In this document: piece by piece, positions 23,743 through 31,681 of the stretch
How the letters are laid out: each line of letters opens with the position of its first letter
How positions within the stretch are numbered: position 1 is the first letter of the stretch
IMG/VR virus record: IMGVR_UViG_3300020420_000013
Coordinates: 1 to 64,000 of that record
Direction: 5' to 3' (one strand)
Source of the DNA: a virus
DNA length: 64,000 nt
Program-made: the position numbers and the translations under genes
The notes under the pieces: generated by a model
Databases searched by the model: none
The model's input: only the letters and a program-made list of their open reading frames with translations
What the model was told of the DNA's origin: nothing

Positions 23743-23919
23743 ATGGAAGGCCAGTGTAAGGAACTGAAACATACAATCGGAAAAATAATCTGGTTTATGA
23801 GAGGAAGTGTAACCTTGACTGAAGCATACGAAATGGGTCCTGAGGATCGTGAGATTCTAACTAAAATAATTAACGATAATTTAGAAACAACTAAAAAGAC
23901 AAAGATGCCTTTCTTTTAA
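23743..23919 (+). CDS. Small conserved protein downstream of gp26
   Basis: A 58-residue frame beginning MEGQCKELKH and ending KKTKMPFF, with an amphipathic core (KIIWFMRGSVTLTEAYEMG, PEDREILTKII). The pattern is one I associate with a small gene behind gp26 in T4-like marine phages, possibly a hub assembly factor; that role is unproven. The frame continues upstream to residue W at 23707, and an ACG at 23704 follows AAGGA by five bases, which would give 71 residues. The ATG at 23743 has only GAGG at wider spacing. Which start is used is open. Confidence 0.65.
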   Translation: MEGQCKELKHTIGKIIWFMRGSVTLTEAYEMGPEDREILTKIINDNLETTKKTKMPFF

Positions 23920-23961
23920 TATGGAAGAACTTATTTTAATAATTGTATTGATTTTACTGTT

Positions 23962-26202
23962 TTAAGCAGTAGCGCCTTGAGCCTGTGCGGCTTTACTTAC
24001 TACTTTCTTAGCAACTGCGGCTTGTGGTGTTCCTGCTTTAACACCAGGTGCACTTATTTGATCTTTAACAAGAGCGCCAACTCCTGCTTTTTCAATTTCT
24101 CTTGCCAACTCTGCTATTTTAGGATTACCTAATTTTGCGGCTGTACCTTTGTCTGCAATTTTACCAGTTTTAGTATTGATCCACTGTGCGCCTTTCCATT
24201 CAAAGTCACCACTAACAACACCTACGTTTGTACCTTTAGGTGGTTTTGATTTCATATCAAATGGTCCATCATTCTTAGGATCACTGCCTGTTGCACTTGC
24301 TTGTCCGCCTGCTGGTGCTGTACCGCCTGTTGCTTTAGCATCTCCAGTTCCGCCTGTTGCTTTAGCATCTCCAGTTCCGCCAGTTCCTGCGTCACCTGTT
24401 CCACCTGTTCCTGTATCGCCGGTTCCACCTGCTGTGTCTCCACCTGCTGGTGCATCAGGAGTTGTTGCTGTTGCTGGTGCTTCTGGTTGTTTACCGTCTG
24501 GTGTTTTTTCAATTGAAACGTTTGCTTCTTGTCCTATTGCTTGAATGTTATCATTGGATATTCCCATTGATGATAATAAGTTGTATATAGATCCACTATC
24601 TGTTGGTGAACCCATTTTTTCCCATTCAGAGTTTAATTTTTTTACTGTGATTTTTTGTCCTAGTTCTTTAGCAGTTGATTTAACAGCACCGCCTACTGCA
24701 CTAGCACCTTTTTTGATTGCACCACCTACTTTACCTAAAGCACCTTTAATACCTCTACCTGCTTTAGCACCTAGTGTATTAGGATTGTTTAATGGTAATT
24801 CACCTTGTGCATCTGCTGTTGCTGTTGCCGCCGGTGCTTCAGCCAAATACTGTTCGTATAAGTGTTCGTATGCATCTGCATAAGAAACTGATTCAGTTCC
24901 TCTTACTGCAACCTTGTCATCTGCTGGATTGTCTTCTCCACCTTTTAGTGCTAATTCTAATTGCTCTTTTTCTTTTGGATCAATTGGTTTGACTTTAATT
25001 TTTTCTTTTTTGTTATCATCAACTGTTTGGAGAGCACCTTGTGCCGCCGCCGCTGATGCACCACCTATATCTAGAATTTTTTCAATGGCTTCATCTGCAT
25101 TGTCTAGTACTGCAATCGCTTGATCAATTTGACCACCAGTTATTGCATCTTTTGGAATTTCTTTAATTGTTTGTGCAAGTGCAGAAAGGCTTTCGTTTGC
25201 GTCTTGTGTTGTTGATAAGAAACCGTGTAATCTACCTGCCGCTTCATAATATTCTGGACTGAATGTCTCAGCGGCATTTGCCGCGGCTGATAAGTTTTGA
25301 TATGTTGCAACTTGATCAGCAGTCATTGTTAAATTATAATTGTAAAAGAAGCCGTTGATGTTACCAGACATCTTTAAGTTTCTAGCACCGTCAAGCACAC
25401 CTGCATCAAATCCTGCGTCTGCTACTGCTTTGTCTACTGCCGCAGTGAAGTTGGCTTCTTCAAAGCCTTTCATCATTGCATCTGCTTCTGCTTCACTACC
25501 TGTTGCAATGTTATCAGCCATGCCGTCAGTTAAGCCTTGGATAGCCAAACCAGCAAGAGCACCATATGCCGCTGTTTTAACTGACTTACCAACTGCTGTT
25601 GAAAGTTTTTCACCTTGTAATAAATCTTTTGTTGAACGTAAAATCAAACCAGCGGCCGCACCACCTAATGGTCCACCTGCAAACGCCGCCACAGTTGTAA
25701 GGATACCAACGGCAATACTTGCCTTGCCTGGATTTTCTTTTGCCCAGTCACTTACTTTTTTAATACCTTGTACAATCTTTGAGTCTGAATTTTCTGCTTC
25801 AATTTTCTTTTTTAGTTCATCAAACTTTTGATCCATGTTTTTAATAGGACCAGCATTCTGAGCCATTCTGCCAAGTTCATTTATTTTAGCATCTACTTTT
25901 TTAGCAAGATCCACAGGAAGTTTTGCAACGGCTCCTGCCGCACTTCCTACTTTACCTAATGCAGTTTTATTATCTCCACTTGCAATACTTTGTGTTTCTG
26001 CACCTTTAAATATTGATTGTATTTCGTCAGCAGTTAAATTTGCTTCTGAAACTTGTTTGAATTCTTCTAGTAATGGCCAAAGTTCTTTTTCCCATCTGCC
26101 AAGATATACTCTTTGCGTTTCTGTAAGATCTTTGTAACCTTCTGTAAGGATACTTGCTGTTCTATTTGATTTTGGAAATTGATGTACTTCAGTTATTTTC
26201 AT
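23962..26202 (-). CDS. Large putative internal head protein with Gly/Thr repeats
   Basis: A 746-residue protein of unknown family. The N-terminus MKITEVHQ..., with a gp21-type site ILTE (E21) before GYK, resembles the capsid-targeting leader of T4 internal proteins. Residues 160-230 are a hydrophobic Ala/Gly region (KASIAVGILTTVAAFAGG, AAAGLILR) that may insert in membranes. A second Ala/Gly/Lys-rich region and the IYNLLSSMGISNDNIQ helix segment follow, then a Gly/Thr/Ala low-complexity tract (about 590-650) that includes a tandem repeat, and a basic tail. Its start overlaps the stop of the preceding gene (ATGA). An ejected or internal virion protein is the best guess. Confidence 0.6.
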   Translation of the reverse strand: MKITEVHQFPKSNRTASILTEGYKDLTETQRVYLGRWEKELWPLLEEFKQVSEANLTADEIQSIFKGAETQSIASGDNKTALGKVGSAAGAVAKLPVDLAKKVDAKINELGRMAQNAGPIKNMDQKFDELKKKIEAENSDSKIVQGIKKVSDWAKENPGKASIAVGILTTVAAFAGGPLGGAAAGLILRSTKDLLQGEKLSTAVGKSVKTAAYGALAGLAIQGLTDGMADNIATGSEAEADAMMKGFEEANFTAAVDKAVADAGFDAGVLDGARNLKMSGNINGFFYNYNLTMTADQVATYQNLSAAANAAETFSPEYYEAAGRLHGFLSTTQDANESLSALAQTIKEIPKDAITGGQIDQAIAVLDNADEAIEKILDIGGASAAAAQGALQTVDDNKKEKIKVKPIDPKEKEQLELALKGGEDNPADDKVAVRGTESVSYADAYEHLYEQYLAEAPAATATADAQGELPLNNPNTLGAKAGRGIKGALGKVGGAIKKGASAVGGAVKSTAKELGQKITVKKLNSEWEKMGSPTDSGSIYNLLSSMGISNDNIQAIGQEANVSIEKTPDGKQPEAPATATTPDAPAGGDTAGGTGDTGTGGTGDAGTGGTGDAKATGGTGDAKATGGTAPAGGQASATGSDPKNDGPFDMKSKPPKGTNVGVVSGDFEWKGAQWINTKTGKIADKGTAAKLGNPKIAELAREIEKAGVGALVKDQISAPGVKAGTPQAAVAKKVVSKAAQAQGATA
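24324..24377. repeat. Exact 27-bp tandem duplication in coding sequence
   Basis: Two identical 27-base units (24324-24350 and 24351-24377) encode two copies of a nine-residue GTGDAKATG-like unit. Degenerate copies follow on the C-terminal-proximal side. In frame, so the protein stays open; copy number may vary between relatives. Confidence 0.85.
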
Positions 26203-26861
26203 GCTATCAATCCTGCTAATTGTTTTTTCTCTCCAGGAGTCATTTGGTCTAACTGTGTTTGTATGCTTGGTGGAATTTCTTTAGCACTACCTACAGTTGA
26301 TCCGTTTCCAGTTGGTGGAGCCTTACCAGCGGGTGTTTTTGCTGATCCTGTACCTTGTTGTGCAGGTGCACCTCCGCCTACATTACCAGCCGCCTGTGCA
26401 GTACCTTGTTGTGCAGTACCTTGTTGTTGACCTTGTTGTGCTTTACCACCTTGTGCGGGAGCCTGTCCTGTTTGCTTTATTGCTCCGCCTTTGCCTTTGT
26501 AACTATCTTGCACTGCTTTCATGATATATTCATCAGCCTGCTTTTTAGTAATTACACCGTCTGCCGGAACGTTTACTGTTGGAATTTTGTTTTGATCTAG
26601 AAAGTTCTTTAAACTAGATGCCTGCATAGCATTACCGTATTTTTCACCAGTTTGTCCCATATACGTTCTAAATTGTGTGTATAATGCATTGGCCTTGTCA
26701 GCGGCATCTGCCTTACCGGCCATGCCGGCCGCGGTGTTTTTAGCACCTACTTTAGCCAAAACCTTAGCACCTATCTTACGTGCAACGTTGCCTAACCCAC
26801 TTGCAGGCTTCTCATTTACAGTCTGTTTGCTAGATTCGTATATAATTTGGTGTACTTTCAT
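26199..26861 (-). CDS. Putative internal head protein with capsid-targeting-like leader
   Basis: A 220-residue basic, low-complexity protein. ATG 26861 is chosen over a TTG one codon upstream because AGGA lies seven bases before it. The leader MKVHQIIYE followed by SSK strongly recalls the T4 internal-protein leader (MKTYQEFIAE), with IYE as a gp21 site at residues 7-9. Residues 15-110 are helical with many Ala/Lys, then a Gln/Gly/Ala/Pro-rich tract (125-185) and a short conserved tail (PSIQTQLDQMTPGEKKQLAGL). It is in one transcript with the larger protein at 23962-26202 and probably shares its role. Confidence 0.6.
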   Translation of the reverse strand: MKVHQIIYESSKQTVNEKPASGLGNVARKIGAKVLAKVGAKNTAAGMAGKADAADKANALYTQFRTYMGQTGEKYGNAMQASSLKNFLDQNKIPTVNVPADGVITKKQADEYIMKAVQDSYKGKGGAIKQTGQAPAQGGKAQQGQQQGTAQQGTAQAAGNVGGGAPAQQGTGSAKTPAGKAPPTGNGSTVGSAKEIPPSIQTQLDQMTPGEKKQLAGLIA

Positions 26862-26889
26862 CAAATAATCCTATTTCTTTAACTAATAC

Positions 26890-26897
26890 TATTTAGT
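26890..26897 (-). promoter_or_regulatory. Late promoter-like motif ACTAAATA
   Basis: The minus strand reads GACTAAATAGT, 28 bases before the ATG at 26861, in the divergent gap between minus- and plus-strand genes. Two bases differ from TATAAATA. Confidence 0.3.
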
Positions 26898-26925
26898 CTC
26901 AGTAGTTCATATTAAATAATTAACT

Positions 26926-27111
26926 ATGGAACAACCAAATACGAAGTTCGTAGTTCTTAAGAAGGGCGAGGGTACTCTGTTGAATAGTTTCGACGAAGCA
27001 TCGCAATACTTGGGGATAATGGCGGATCAGCACCCAGAAGAAGAATATGAGATTCTGGAAGTTCATCCTCCGCGACCTAGAGGAATGGGACGAGATCCCG
27101 ATTTACATTAA
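26926..27111 (+). CDS. Small hypothetical protein
   Basis: A 61-residue protein (FVVLKKGEGTLLNSFDEASQYLGIM, EEEYEILEVHPPRPRGMG). It looks like a compact alpha/beta domain with a Pro/Arg tail. No family is recognised. It starts a two-gene plus-strand unit with the gene at 27115, four bases away. No clear Shine-Dalgarno sequence precedes the ATG. Confidence 0.6.
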   Translation: MEQPNTKFVVLKKGEGTLLNSFDEASQYLGIMADQHPEEEYEILEVHPPRPRGMGRDPDLH

Positions 27112-27114
27112 ACT

Positions 27115-27297
27115 ATGAACAAAAAAGAAGTTGTAGAATTAGAAAGTGCGTTTCTTGAATTTATGAAAAAAGCAGAAAGTTTAGGCTTTTATTTTTCTAG
27201 AGATAGCATTATCACTGCAAAGCATAATACAGGAACGAAAAATCAGATTAACACGGAAGTAAGACTTGTGCCAAATGATTATTTAAAGGACGTTTAA
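27115..27297 (+). CDS. Small hypothetical protein
   Basis: A 60-residue protein with an N-terminal helix (KKEVVELESAFLEFMKKAESLGF) and a short beta-like C-half (NTEVRLVPNDYL). Function unknown. It follows the gene at 26926 almost without gap and is followed directly by a stem-loop terminator, so the two genes form one small transcription unit. Confidence 0.6.
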   Translation: MNKKEVVELESAFLEFMKKAESLGFYFSRDSIITAKHNTGTKNQINTEVRLVPNDYLKDV

Positions 27298-27326
27298 AGT
27301 TGATCTAAAGATCAACTGTGTTTTCG
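27298..27326 (+). terminator. Stem-loop terminator after the two small genes
   Basis: AGTTGATC and GATCAACT form a perfect 8-bp stem with a TAAA loop (27298-27317), directly after the stop codon, followed by GTGTTTTCG. The T-run is short, so termination may be partial. Confidence 0.6.
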
Positions 27327-27709
27327 CTTTCGCTCTAACACTATATCTGTGAAACATTAAGTTGCGTAAGCAACTGCTATCATGTAGATAGTTGAGCCAT
27401 ACTTCGCCCGTCTCCGGGCAAAGTAAGAAAGCCATCATGTGAGATAAGCGTCCCATCTTAACAAAAAGGATTACATAATAATATGTATGGAAGCGGTAAC
27501 CCGTCAACTCCCTACCTTAGCCTTCGCATAAGTTACGGAACATTAATATATCCTTGTTAAGCAAAATATATTAACGGTGTGGTTGCTTTTTCTCAGAGCC
27601 ACGATCTTTTAATACCTAAGTTAGTATCAACCTTGCAACGCACGAGAGTCTGATCACAAGATCCATGTGATCTCAACGTGAGTCGAACTATTCCGACCAA
27701 ACAGTGTTG
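27327..27709. ncRNA. Hairpin-rich non-coding stretch, candidate structured RNA
   Basis: About 380 bases hold no credible gene but many local inverted repeats: GTTGC/GCAAC, CTATC/GATAG, TACTT-GCCCG paired with CGGGC-AAGTA around a TCTC loop, TTAATATAT/ATATATTAA, GTGG/CCAC and GATCAC/GTGATC. No tRNA, tmRNA, RNase P or intron core could be identified on either strand. The strand of transcription is not clear. It lies between a plus-strand terminator and the 3' end of a minus-strand operon. Confidence 0.4.
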
Positions 27710-28135
27710 CTATTTTAAGCCTTGAAGTGCTTCTTTAAGAATTTTTGAGCCGCCTACTCTTACGTTTATAATGCCATTGTAATAAGTGTCAGTTTCTAAA
27801 ACTTTTCTTTCGAATTGTTCTCTTGCCTCTAAGTAACTTGCTACGCCTCTGCTAGGACAAATATATAAAATTTCCCTAGTAAATTTATCAGTGCCTAATT
27901 TTTCTACGTCTTCTTTTAAGTGATCATTGGAACCCCAATAGTCTTTCCAGTCACTTTCTACTTTGCTTCTACGTTTGTTTATCTTGCCCTTGAGTGGTGG
28001 GCGTGTCTTTTTGAATTTAGCGAGTTTTTTGCCTACGTACTTACGTCCATTGGTTGTATTTGTAATAAGATATACAAAGGCTTCACAACCAAGAGGTAAT
28101 TCTTTTACTACTTTTCCTTTGTAAGTCCATTGCAT
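27710..28135 (-). CDS. GIY-YIG-like endonuclease
   Basis: A 141-residue protein (from ATG 28135; a TTG frame start lies five codons upstream). Residues 20-36 read FVYLITNTTNGRKYVGK, the two short motifs of the GIY-YIG nuclease fold (here FVY and YVG). A basic stretch follows (KKTRPPLKGKINKRRSKVES), then WKDYWGSN and REILYICPSRGVASYLEAREQFERKVL, which supplies the conserved Arg and Glu. Similar small nucleases occur in T4-like marine phages. It could be a repair or recombination nuclease or a degenerate homing enzyme. It is the last gene of the gp55-gp47-gp46 cluster. Confidence 0.65.
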   Translation of the reverse strand: MQWTYKGKVVKELPLGCEAFVYLITNTTNGRKYVGKKLAKFKKTRPPLKGKINKRRSKVESDWKDYWGSNDHLKEDVEKLGTDKFTREILYICPSRGVASYLEAREQFERKVLETDTYYNGIINVRVGGSKILKEALQGLK

Positions 28136-28152
28136 ATGGATACTTACCAAGT

Positions 28153-28368
28153 CTATTTGTCCTGCTCGTCTTTTTTGGAATCTGCTCTGCGATTTACGTA
28201 ACTGTCTTGAACTTCGTTCATTCGTATTTTGGCTAGATCACGTATTTCTCTAAGCCATCGTCTGGTTTCACGTCTAGGTCTTATTCCACCTGTCTTCTGA
28301 TAACTTTCGTGTGCTTTAAAATATTCTAAATATGCTTTTACTAGTTTGTCGTGATTATCATCAGTCAT
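28153..28368 (-). CDS. Small conserved charged protein
   Basis: A 71-residue, strongly charged helical protein (KLVKAYLEYFKAHESYQKTGGIRPRRETRRWLREIRDLAKIRMNEV, written here in family terms as KxYLExxxAxE...R..TRRWLREIR.LAK.R). Similar small genes accompany recombination or replication genes in T4-like marine phages; function unknown. The Arg-rich helix would suit nucleic-acid contact. It is four bases from glyA. Confidence 0.6.
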   Translation of the reverse strand: MTDDNHDKLVKAYLEYFKAHESYQKTGGIRPRRETRRWLREIRDLAKIRMNEVQDSYVNRRADSKKDEQDK

Positions 28369-28372
28369 TGTA

Positions 28373-29512
28373 TTATGCCAGTAATGTTACAATTTTCCCT
28401 GCAAGTCCTTTAAACCATTCTTCATCATGACCTCTTGTAGTTTCTGCGGCAGTACCAATTCTGATTCCACTTGTTTCAACAAAAGATCTTGGATCATTTG
28501 GAACTCCATTCTTATTTACTGTGATACCATTTTCCTCTAATAGATTTGCGGCATCCTTACCTGACCATTTAGTGTCACTCAAATCTAACAATAGTATATG
28601 ACTATCTGTGCCATCTGTTAATAATTTATACCCTTCGTCTTTAAAAACCTTTGCCATTGCCTGTGCATTAGCAACAACCTGTTTCGAATATTGTTTAAAT
28701 TCATCTGTGTTTGCTTCAATGAATGCCTGTGCCTTTGCGGCAATGATATTCATCAATGGACCACCTTGTGTGCCAGGAAAAATTGCACTATTGATCTTTT
28801 TAGTATAATCAGGATTGTTCCATAAAATTATTCCGCCTCTTGGACCTCTTAATGTTTTGTGTGTTGTGCTTGTTACAAAGTCTGCGTATGGTATAGGACT
28901 TGGATAGGCATCGCCGGCAATAAGTCCTGAGTAATGTGCCATATCAACTAATAAGTATGCTTTTACCTTATCTGCTATGTGTCTAAACATTTTAAAATCT
29001 ATTGCTCTAGGATATGCACTAGCACCTGCTATAATCATCTTAGGTCTTATTTCTTGTGCCTGTGCCATTATGGCAGGATAGTCTAACAAACCCTTTTCAT
29101 TTACACCATAGTGATGTGCGTCATAAACTTTTCCTGAAATGTTTACCTTAGCACCATGACTTAGATGTCCTCCACTTGCAAGATCCATTCCTAGGATTTT
29201 ATCTCCTGGTTTAAGGAACGCAAGATAAATTGCCGTGTTTGCGTTTGCTCCACAATGTGGTTGCACGTTTGCAAACTCACAACCATACAATTCTTTTAGT
29301 TGATCTATTGCAAGTTGTTCTATTGAATCCATGTGTTCACAACCGTTGTAATAACGTTTGCCTGGATATCCTTCTGCGTATTTGTTTGTAAATACCGATC
29401 CTGCAAGTTTCATTACATCTTCTGATGCAAAGTTTTCACTTGCAATAAGTTCTACGGTAGCATTTTGTCTACCTATCTCTGAGTAAAGTATTGAAGTTAT
29501 TCTTTTATCCAT
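28373..29512 (-). CDS. glyA: Serine hydroxymethyltransferase
   Basis: A 379-residue PLP enzyme that converts serine and tetrahydrofolate to glycine and methylene-tetrahydrofolate. Active-site landmarks are present: ELIASENFAS, NKYAEGYPGKRYY, the SGGHLSHG loop, Asp190 and His193 in LVDMAHYSGLIAG, and Lys219 in TSTTHKTLRGPRGG, which binds PLP; GTQGGPL also is intact. It is about 40 residues shorter at the C-terminus than E. coli GlyA (417). An apparently complete active site argues for a working enzyme. In a phage it would feed one-carbon units to nucleotide synthesis. It overlaps the SufE-like gene by eight bases. Confidence 0.93.
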   Translation of the reverse strand: MDKRITSILYSEIGRQNATVELIASENFASEDVMKLAGSVFTNKYAEGYPGKRYYNGCEHMDSIEQLAIDQLKELYGCEFANVQPHCGANANTAIYLAFLKPGDKILGMDLASGGHLSHGAKVNISGKVYDAHHYGVNEKGLLDYPAIMAQAQEIRPKMIIAGASAYPRAIDFKMFRHIADKVKAYLLVDMAHYSGLIAGDAYPSPIPYADFVTSTTHKTLRGPRGGIILWNNPDYTKKINSAIFPGTQGGPLMNIIAAKAQAFIEANTDEFKQYSKQVVANAQAMAKVFKDEGYKLLTDGTDSHILLLDLSDTKWSGKDAANLLEENGITVNKNGVPNDPRSFVETSGIRIGTAAETTRGHDEEWFKGLAGKIVTLLA

Positions 29513-29909
29513 TTTTTGCTATTCCTATCATACGTTCTACTAAACTGCCAAAGCCAACTTGTCTTTGCATTGTTAAAAGATTTCTGATACCTAACCCTTC
29601 AAAACTTTCTAAGGTTAAGTGTGCTATTTCGCTACGATGTTCACCGTCTAAAAGGTCTACTAAAACTTTTGCAGTACCTTTTGTTATCCAAGCATCTGCA
29701 TCATGTTTATAGGACATTGTTCCGTCTTTGTTTATTGTTCCTACTACCCACAAATTACTTGCACAACCTCTGATTTTATTATCGTCTATTTTTTCGCTGT
29801 CGTCTAAAGGTTCAACTTCTCTTGCTATATCAATAAGATATTGTAATCGATCATGCCCTTCTAATGGAGCCATTTCTTCGCCACGTTCTTTTATCTTATC
29901 TAATATCAC
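29505..29909 (-). CDS. sufE: SufE-like sulfur acceptor for Fe-S cluster assembly
   Basis: A 134-residue SufE-family protein. The reactive Cys49 lies in KIRGCASNLWVVG, equivalent to Cys51 of E. coli SufE, and is flanked by LQYLIDIAREVEPL and the C-terminal FEGLGIRNLLTMQRQ. SufE receives persulfide sulfur from SufS and passes it to the SufBCD scaffold. The length equals that of bacterial SufE (138). It starts with GTG overlapping the gp46 stop (GTGA), so translation is coupled to gp46. As a phage gene it would support host Fe-S repair during infection; no SufS or SufB partner is in the window. Confidence 0.9.
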   Translation of the reverse strand: MILDKIKERGEEMAPLEGHDRLQYLIDIAREVEPLDDSEKIDDNKIRGCASNLWVVGTINKDGTMSYKHDADAWITKGTAKVLVDLLDGEHRSEIAHLTLESFEGLGIRNLLTMQRQVGFGSLVERMIGIAKNG

Positions 29910-31681
29910 TGTTCCACTATTTCAACATCATTTGCATAACTTGTAAAGCCGTTTTCCTTAATAACCTTTAATACATTGTTTACCCGACCTTGCAATTCGT
30001 CCTTATGCGAAATGATATAAATGTTTTTATCTCTTTCTCTACCCATCTTCTTAAGTACTGCTAAACTAGATTCTACACCAGCAGTATCCATACCACTATC
30101 AATAAGTTCATCAACAAACAATAAGTTAATGTTTTGATATAAGCCTTCCCATACATCTCTAAATGCCCAACTTAATCCAAGTATAAGTCTATTACGTTCA
30201 CCTCTACTTAAATTGTCAAAGTCAAGGTCTTGACCTAACTGTGTTATTTCAACTGCTAGGTCATTTTTAAATACCACAGAGTGTGGAAGACCAAGACGAT
30301 CAAGATAGAACGTAAGTCTGTTGTTAAGATATGCGAGGTTCTGGTCGATTATCTTCTTACGTATAAAACTATCTTTGTTTGTGAGAAGTTTGTATAAAAA
30401 TTCTTGATGTTCTTTATGACTTGTAAGGTCATTAACTTTATTCCAATTTAATTCTTGGATTGCAGTATTTTGTAATTCTTCAATTTGTTCTGTGTAAGGA
30501 TCTTTATCTTCCTTTGCTCTTTTCAATGCGTCTTTTAAGTTTTCAATATTACTTCTATGATCATATGCTTCTTTGGCAGTTTCATAGAATGTGTTTGGCT
30601 TATCAGTAATTTCACCAATCTCATCTAGTTTTGCTTTTACTTTTTCTGCCTTTTCATTTATTTCAATCAAGTAGGTTGTAGTTTCACCATACTCAGTTTG
30701 AAGTTTTGTTTGTATTTCTTCTACCTTTTCATCTGGCAAATCTTGCCCACAAGCATAACATTTTGCATCTTCAAGATCATCTAATTCTTTGCTTACTTTT
30801 GCAAGGCGTTTGTCAGTTTGAGATAATGCACTCTCTAACGTTGCTTGTTCTTTAATTAAGTTACGTTGATGTTTTTCTGTTTCATTCCAACTCTGTAACT
30901 TTTCATGGTCTGCAATTTCTTTGTCTATATCAATATGTTCAAGTTCATCTACACCGCTATCAAGTTTTTTAATATTTGTTTCACGTTGTTGTTCCCAAGC
31001 ACTTAATTTAATCTTTAAACTTTCAACACTTTCTTTTACACGTTCATTACTTTCTTGTATTGCATTTATTTTTGCATTTTCTTCTGTAATACTATCCCTA
31101 GTTACTTTCATGTGTTCACGTAACACATTTGCTTTTTCAGATAGGATTGTAATACCTAATAACTGTTCAATAATCGCACGTTGATCATTTGGCTTCATTG
31201 CAAGGAATGGCTCTGTATATGTGTTTAATGCAATTAAATGCTTAAACATATCGTGACTCATTTGTAATAATGTGTCTATTGTTTCTTGTGTTTTACGACT
31301 ATCTCCTTGCGACTCATCTGTAAGTTCTTGCTCTTCTTCATCAACAAAAAACTTTAGTGTGTTTGGACTTCTACCTCTTTCAACTCTATACTTTGTATTA
31401 TCTTTTTCAAAGTTAAGTGTAACTAACATTCCTTTATTATTAGTCTTATTAATTAAATTATTTTTACGAATGTTTGTCAGTGCCACACCATACAACGCAT
31501 AAGATAGTGCGTTGATGATGGTGGTCTTACCTGTACCGTTTCTTGAGCCTGAATCGTCTCCCCCTTGATCTAAGTTCTCTCCTAAAACTAGCGTCAGTTG
31601 TCTATTACTAAAGTCAACTGCCTGGGTTTGATTTCCCACACTCATAAAGTTCTTAACGGTTAAGTCTTTAATCTTTATCAT
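29906..31681 (-). CDS. 46: Recombination endonuclease subunit gp46 (Rad50-like ATPase)
   Basis: A 591-residue SMC/Rad50-type ATPase. Walker A is GSRNGTGKTT (45-54), a zinc hook CYAC lies at 308-311 between two coiled coils, the signature LSRGERNRL is near 489, and Walker B LLFVDELID near 515. With gp47 it forms the T4 nuclease-ATPase that processes DNA ends for recombination-dependent replication and degrades host DNA. It overlaps gp47 by ATGA and sufE by GTGA. Length is near T4 gp46 (560). Confidence 0.95.
   Translation of the reverse strand: MIKIKDLTVKNFMSVGNQTQAVDFSNRQLTLVLGENLDQGGDDSGSRNGTGKTTIINALSYALYGVALTNIRKNNLINKTNNKGMLVTLNFEKDNTKYRVERGRSPNTLKFFVDEEEQELTDESQGDSRKTQETIDTLLQMSHDMFKHLIALNTYTEPFLAMKPNDQRAIIEQLLGITILSEKANVLREHMKVTRDSITEENAKINAIQESNERVKESVESLKIKLSAWEQQRETNIKKLDSGVDELEHIDIDKEIADHEKLQSWNETEKHQRNLIKEQATLESALSQTDKRLAKVSKELDDLEDAKCYACGQDLPDEKVEEIQTKLQTEYGETTTYLIEINEKAEKVKAKLDEIGEITDKPNTFYETAKEAYDHRSNIENLKDALKRAKEDKDPYTEQIEELQNTAIQELNWNKVNDLTSHKEHQEFLYKLLTNKDSFIRKKIIDQNLAYLNNRLTFYLDRLGLPHSVVFKNDLAVEITQLGQDLDFDNLSRGERNRLILGLSWAFRDVWEGLYQNINLLFVDELIDSGMDTAGVESSLAVLKKMGRERDKNIYIISHKDELQGRVNNVLKVIKENGFTSYANDVEIVEQ

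Noticed and set aside
23921-23965. A 14-codon hydrophobic frame (MEELILIIVLILLF) directly behind the small gene after gp26
   Set aside because: Very short, no good ribosome-binding site, and it runs over the stop of the convergent gene. A micropeptide cannot be excluded but is not supported.
24252-24544. Gln- and Pro/Val-rich frames opposite or out of phase with the Gly/Thr tract
   Set aside because: They arise from the low-complexity DNA of the gene at 23962-26202 and have no start signals.
27283-27507. Minus-strand frame of 74 codons over the hairpin-rich stretch
   Set aside because: It overlaps a terminator and dense inverted repeats, has no ribosome-binding site and no protein-like composition.
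27710-28135. Mobile intron or homing-endonuclease element
   Set aside because: The GIY-YIG-like gene is free-standing in an operon, with no interrupted host gene and no intron core nearby.
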